64,000 bases of DNA from GCA-2683135 sp964507445 (lineage in GTDB: Bacteria; Planctomycetota; GCA-002687715), in assembly GCA_964507445.1 (NCBI GenBank), contig CAZDQF010000021.1, positions 1 to 64,000 on the forward strand. The letters run 5' to 3'. Of the stretch, positions 60,821 to 64,000 are shown one piece after another (position 1 is the stretch's first letter; each line of letters opens with the position of its first letter). The notes beneath the pieces were generated by a model, which did no database searches, was not told the origin of the DNA, and saw only the letters and a program-made list of their open reading frames with translations. The position numbers were made by a program, and so were the translations under genes.

Positions 60821-62182
60821 ATGTTCTCCCGCATACTCGTCGCCAATCGCGGAGAGATCGCGCTGCGGATCATCCGGGCCTGCAGGGAGCTGGGTGTGGA
60901 GACGGTCGCGGTCTACTCGGAGGTGGACGAGGACGCGCTGCACCTTCGCTACGCCGATGAGACCATCTGCATCGGTCCTGGGGTGGCGGGTAAGTCCTAC
61001 CTGGACATTCCGCGGATCATCGCCGCCGCCGAGATCGCGAACGTAGACGCCATCCATCCCGGTTACGGATTCCTGGCGGAGAACCCGCGCTTCGCGGAGA
61101 TCTGCAGGGACTGTCAGATCGGGTTCATCGGTCCGGAGCCCGAGACCATCGCTCGTCTCGGAGACAAGGCCGAGGCACGAGTGGTGGCGCTCGAGGGGGA
61201 CGTCCCGGTCGTGCCGGGGTCCGATGGGGTGGTCACGGACGATGACGAGGCGCGCCGGATCGCGGTAGAGATCGGCTACCCGGTCATGGTCAAGGCGGTG
61301 GCGGGCGGCGGTGGTCGCGGCATGCGCCCCGCCAACAGTGAGCTGACGTTGTTGTCGGGCCTCGCTCAGGCGCGGGCGGAGGCGGAGGCTGCCTTCGGCA
61401 ACGGCGATGTCTACCTGGAGAAGCTCATCGAGCGCCCGCATCACGTTGAGATTCAGATCCTGGCGGACAACCAGGGCAACTGCATCTACCTGGGCGACCG
61501 GGAGTGCTCCGTGCAGCGTCGGCATCAGAAGCTGATCGAAGAGGCGCCGAGTCCGATCATCGCCCCGGATGTGCATCGACGCATGGGGGAGGCCGCGGTC
61601 CGACTGGCGCAGACCGCCGGGTACAAGAACGCGGGCACCGTGGAGTTCCTCGTTGACGCCGAGCAGAACTTCTACTTCATGGAGATGAACGCCCGTATCC
61701 AGGTCGAGCACCCGGTCACGGAGATGGTCACGGGACTGGATCTGGTGCAGGCCCAGGTGCGTGTGGCCGCGGGTGAACCCCTGCCCATTTCCCAGCAGGA
61801 CGTGCAGGTTTCCGGTCACTCACTCGAGTGCCGAATCAACGCGGAGGACCCTGCGCAGGGCTTCCGGCCCTCACCGGGCAAGGTGGGGCTGTTCGTCGCC
61901 CCTGGCGGCCGCGGCGTGCGGGTGGATTCGCACCTCTACTCCGGCTACACGGTGCCACCGAACTACGATTCCCTGCTGGCCAAGATCATCACCTACGGCG
62001 AAACACGCCGGGAGGCGATCGAATTGATGAAGCGGGCTCTGCAGGAGACGATCATCGAGGGTGTTCAGACCACAATCCCCCTGCACTTGCGGATTCTGGA
62101 GCACGCAGATTTCCTGAACGGGCAGGTGGACACCGGATATCTGGACACCCATCTGGCCCGGCTCCTGGCGGCGGATCAGTAA
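60821..62182 (+). CDS. accC: Biotin carboxylase subunit of acetyl-CoA carboxylase
   Basis: 453 residues, normal length. ATP-grasp signatures are visible: FSRILVANRGEIALRIIRACRELG at the start, HPGYGFLAENPRFAE, the glycine-rich lid KAVAGGGGRGMRP, ERPHHVEIQILADNQGN, the DRECSVQRRHQKLIEEAPSP block and FYFMEMNARIQVEHPVTEMVTG with the catalytic Glu and Arg. It carboxylates biotin on AccB using ATP and bicarbonate. The carboxyltransferase genes are not in the window. Confidence 0.97.
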   Translation: MFSRILVANRGEIALRIIRACRELGVETVAVYSEVDEDALHLRYADETICIGPGVAGKSYLDIPRIIAAAEIANVDAIHPGYGFLAENPRFAEICRDCQIGFIGPEPETIARLGDKAEARVVALEGDVPVVPGSDGVVTDDDEARRIAVEIGYPVMVKAVAGGGGRGMRPANSELTLLSGLAQARAEAEAAFGNGDVYLEKLIERPHHVEIQILADNQGNCIYLGDRECSVQRRHQKLIEEAPSPIIAPDVHRRMGEAAVRLAQTAGYKNAGTVEFLVDAEQNFYFMEMNARIQVEHPVTEMVTGLDLVQAQVRVAAGEPLPISQQDVQVSGHSLECRINAEDPAQGFRPSPGKVGLFVAPGGRGVRVDSHLYSGYTVPPNYDSLLAKIITYGETRREAIELMKRALQETIIEGVQTTIPLHLRILEHADFLNGQVDTGYLDTHLARLLAADQ

Positions 62183-62233
62183 TCGCCCGAGCTTGGTCTC
62201 CGGGCCCGGTGCCGGGTGGCGTTTCAACGGACT

Positions 62234-62320
62234 GAAGAGGCGTCGGCGGGATGGCCGACACCTGAAACAGGCGCTCTTCTTGTGGGCGCGGTGACCCGCC
62301 GAGCGGGTGGGCTTCGGCCC
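62234..62320 (+). ncRNA. Structured leader between accC and the UXS gene (candidate)
   Basis: GAAGAG (62234-62239) can pair with CTCTTC (62274-62279), enclosing hairpins GTCGGC-gggatg-GCCGAC (62242-62259) and CCTG-AAA-CAGG (62261-62271), which would make a small three-way junction. Two more hairpins follow: ACCCGC-CGA-GCGGGT (62294-62308) and GGGC-TTCG-GCCC (62309-62320), the latter with a stable UUCG loop. It could terminate accC or act as a leader element. No known riboswitch class was recognised. Confidence 0.35.
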
Positions 62321-62336
62321 AAGGGAATGGGGTGTC

Positions 62337-63275
62337 ATGAGCAGGGTATTAGTCACAGGTGGAGCCGGGTTTCTCGGGTCCCATCTCACCGATCTGATGT
62401 TGTCTCACGGCCACCACGTGGTCGGGATGGACAACCTGGTGACCGGCAGCCGCGCCAACATCGCGCATCTGGACGGGCGGGCTGACTACTCGTTCATCGA
62501 GCACGACGTCTCGACCTACATCGATCTGGACGGTGACGTGGACTACATCCTCCACTTCGCGTCCCCCGCGAGCCCCATCGATTACCTGCAGCTCCCCATC
62601 CAGACCCTGAAGGTGGGGGCCCTGGGTACCCACAACGTCCTGGGTCTGGCGCGGGTGAAGGGCGCCCGGGTGGTGCTGGCTTCCACCAGCGAGGTGTACG
62701 GCGACCCGCTGGTGCACCCTCAACATGAGGATTACTGGGGCAACGTGAACCCGGTGGGACCTCGCGGCGTCTACGACGAGGCCAAGCGCTTCGCCGAGGC
62801 CATGACCATGGCCTATCACCGGTACCACGGCGTCGAGACGCGGATCGTGCGCATCTTCAACACCTACGGACCCCGTATGCGTCTGGATGATGGCCGCGCC
62901 TTGCCGGCCTTCATGTGCCAGGCGCTCCGCGGTGAACCGCTGACGGTGTTCGGGGACGGCTCTCAGACCCGCTCGTTCTGCTACGTGAGCGATCTCTGCG
63001 AAGGGATCTTCCGCCTGATGATGTCCGATGAGACGGAGCCGGTGAACATCGGCAACCCGACGGAGATCAGCATCGGCGAGTTCGCTATCACGGTCATCGA
63101 CCTGGTGGGAGGGGCCAGCGAGGTCGAGTACCACGACCTGCCCGTAGACGACCCCAAGGTGCGTCGACCGAACATCGATCGGGCCCGGAAGATCCTCGGC
63201 TGGGAGCCGGAGGTGGACCTCGCTACGGGGCTCGCCAGGACGCTGGAGGACTTCAAGGGGAGGCTGGACGCCTGA
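62337..63275 (+). CDS. uxs: UDP-glucuronic acid decarboxylase (UDP-xylose synthase) family
   Basis: 312 residues from ATG 62337; the longer frame to 62307 adds no family sequence. Rossmann start RVLVTGGAGFLGSHLTDLML, active-site region ASTSEVYGDPL, the Tyr-Lys pair in GVYDEAKRFAEAM, and RIFNTYGPRMRLDDGRALPAF with GDGSQTRSFCYVSDL. These blocks are those of the UXS-type decarboxylases that make UDP-xylose from UDP-glucuronate; related dehydratases share most of them, so the substrate is inferred. It is followed after 27 bases by glmS, giving a nucleotide-sugar gene pair. Confidence 0.9.
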   Translation: MSRVLVTGGAGFLGSHLTDLMLSHGHHVVGMDNLVTGSRANIAHLDGRADYSFIEHDVSTYIDLDGDVDYILHFASPASPIDYLQLPIQTLKVGALGTHNVLGLARVKGARVVLASTSEVYGDPLVHPQHEDYWGNVNPVGPRGVYDEAKRFAEAMTMAYHRYHGVETRIVRIFNTYGPRMRLDDGRALPAFMCQALRGEPLTVFGDGSQTRSFCYVSDLCEGIFRLMMSDETEPVNIGNPTEISIGEFAITVIDLVGGASEVEYHDLPVDDPKVRRPNIDRARKILGWEPEVDLATGLARTLEDFKGRLDA

Positions 63276-63302
63276 GGCCCCTCGGGCAGCGCGTGAAGAT
63301 CC

Positions 63303-64000
63303 ATGTGCGGAATTGTCGGTTGCACATCCAGTAACGGCCCCGCGACGAGCATGCTCATCGAGGCTCTGAAGCGCCTCGAGTATCGGGGGTACGACTCCGC
63401 AGGGGTCGCGGTCCTGGATCCGGACAAGGCGGAGCCCATCAAGACGGTTCGTCAGGTCGGCAAGATCCGCAACCTCGAATCCGCGCTCGAGGAGGTGGAA
63501 CTGCAGGGCCGGACCGGCATCGGTCACACCCGCTGGGCGACCCACGGGCGCCCCAGCCGGGAGAACGCTCACCCTCATCGCGATCCCAGCGGCCAGCTGG
63601 TGGTGGTCCATAACGGGATCATCGAGAACTACCTGGAGCTGCGGCATCGGCTGGGAGACGCCAGCGCAGAGTCCTTCGCCTCCGAGACGGACAGCGAGGT
63701 GATCGCCCACCTGATCGCACATCACTTCAAGGGAGACCTCGTGGCGGCGGTCCGCGAAGCGGTGAAGGACCTGGAAGGGGCCTACGCCATCGCGGTCGTG
63801 CACCGGGAGGCCCCGGACCTGGTCGTGGGAGCGCGGCGGGACAGCCCGCTCGTGGTCGGGCTCGGCAAGCAGTCCAATTACCTGGCCAGCGACGTCCCCG
63901 CGCTCTTGCCCTGGACCCGGGACATCGTGTATCTGGAAGACGGCGACGTGGTGGCCATCCGGCCCGACGGGATCGAGGTGTCCGACGTCGCGGGGAACGC
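63303..64000 (+). CDS. glmS: Glutamine-fructose-6-phosphate aminotransferase, partial (5' part)
   Basis: About 232 codons are in the window and the gene continues beyond it. The start MCGIVGC places the catalytic Cys2 at the N-terminus after processing, as in class II glutamine amidotransferases. LKRLEYRGYDSAGVAV, GIGHTRWATHGRPS, HNGIIENY and the FASETDSEVIAHL block are standard. It supplies glucosamine-6-phosphate for peptidoglycan, lipopolysaccharide and other amino-sugar polymers. The 27-base gap before it is too short to hold a glmS ribozyme. Confidence 0.95.
   Translation, partial: MCGIVGCTSSNGPATSMLIEALKRLEYRGYDSAGVAVLDPDKAEPIKTVRQVGKIRNLESALEEVELQGRTGIGHTRWATHGRPSRENAHPHRDPSGQLVVVHNGIIENYLELRHRLGDASAESFASETDSEVIAHLIAHHFKGDLVAAVREAVKDLEGAYAIAVVHREAPDLVVGARRDSPLVVGLGKQSNYLASDVPALLPWTRDIVYLEDGDVVAIRPDGIEVSDVAGN

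Noticed and set aside
62231..62296. Hammerhead-ribozyme-like core (CTGAAGA and GAAAC)
   Set aside because: Stem II would consume core base A9, the position before cleavage would be G, and stem I does not form; a self-cleaving core is not supported.
63276..63302. glmS ribozyme/riboswitch before glmS
   Set aside because: Only 27 bases separate the stop and the start; the catalytic core cannot fit.

Overview
This is a GC-rich (roughly two-thirds G+C by eye), gene-dense chromosomal window. It most likely comes from a member of the Planctomycetota. The taxonomic call is an inference from content: the paired planctomycete-type cytochrome/DUF1549/DUF1553 protein and DUF1501 protein at the left edge, a Minf_1886-type small protein, very large secreted beta-helix and beta-propeller proteins, FucU, and a GH28-like lipoprotein. 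I see no transposase, integrase, phage gene, CRISPR array or rRNA. One tRNA-Val is present. The window opens inside the DUF1501 gene and closes inside glmS.

Layout. 1-3289 (-): DUF1501 and DUF1553 pair. 3508-7149 (+): cyclophilin lipoprotein, two coupled small secreted proteins of unknown function, and a GH28-like lipoprotein. 7162-7866 (-): potassium-channel-like protein. 7933-17623 (+): RND efflux adaptor and pump, CPBP protease, UbiA-type prenyltransferase, holA and mutL, packed with short overlaps. 17627-18958 (-): fucU and a secreted protein. 19061-22564 (+): a non-catalytic/catalytic M16 peptidase pair, then miaA. 22644-23480 (-): lipoprotein. 23711-25042 (+): hisS, overlapping the convergent nadD (-). 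25662-27617 (+): unknown secreted protein. 27637-28998 (-): HtrA-type protease. 29228-29980 (+): TPR lipoprotein. 29986-30489 (-): CvpA-like protein. 30750-30823 (-): tRNA-Val. 30979-34355 (+): gmd, an rmd-like reductase and a MATE transporter. 34692-35771 (+): sigma-54 activator without a sensor domain. 35971-43640 (-): three large secreted proteins. 44131-46184 (+): two WYL-domain regulators. 46403-52681 (+): TPR metallopeptidase, DnaA-like protein, tmk, holB and a small protein. 52713-56266 (-): S41 protease and transglutaminase-like protein. 56296-62182 (+): radical SAM protein plus small partner, comM/yifB, moaC, accB and accC. 62337-64000 (+): UDP-glucuronate decarboxylase and glmS.

The strongest lead is a regulatory one. 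Upstream of the secreted protein gene starting at 43640 (-) there is a near-perfect sigma-54 -24/-12 element with exact GG-N10-GC spacing. About 65-160 bp further upstream lie three GTCTCA-N4-TGAGAC-type palindromes, 32 and 33 bp apart centre to centre, plus extra half sites. That is the architecture of an enhancer-dependent promoter, and a sigma-54 activator gene lies about 8 kb away in the same window.

Other leads: an S41 protease with six tandem N-G-x-x-D-x-G-E repeats inserted in its catalytic region; a DnaA-like protein whose arginine-finger and sensor-2 arginines appear to be replaced although its DNA-binding motif is kept; a radical SAM enzyme with an unusual CX10CX2C cluster motif coupled to an unknown 133-residue protein; and a MiaA with Asn in place of the P-loop Ser/Thr.

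All calls come from reading the sequence and recalled family motifs. No database search was possible.
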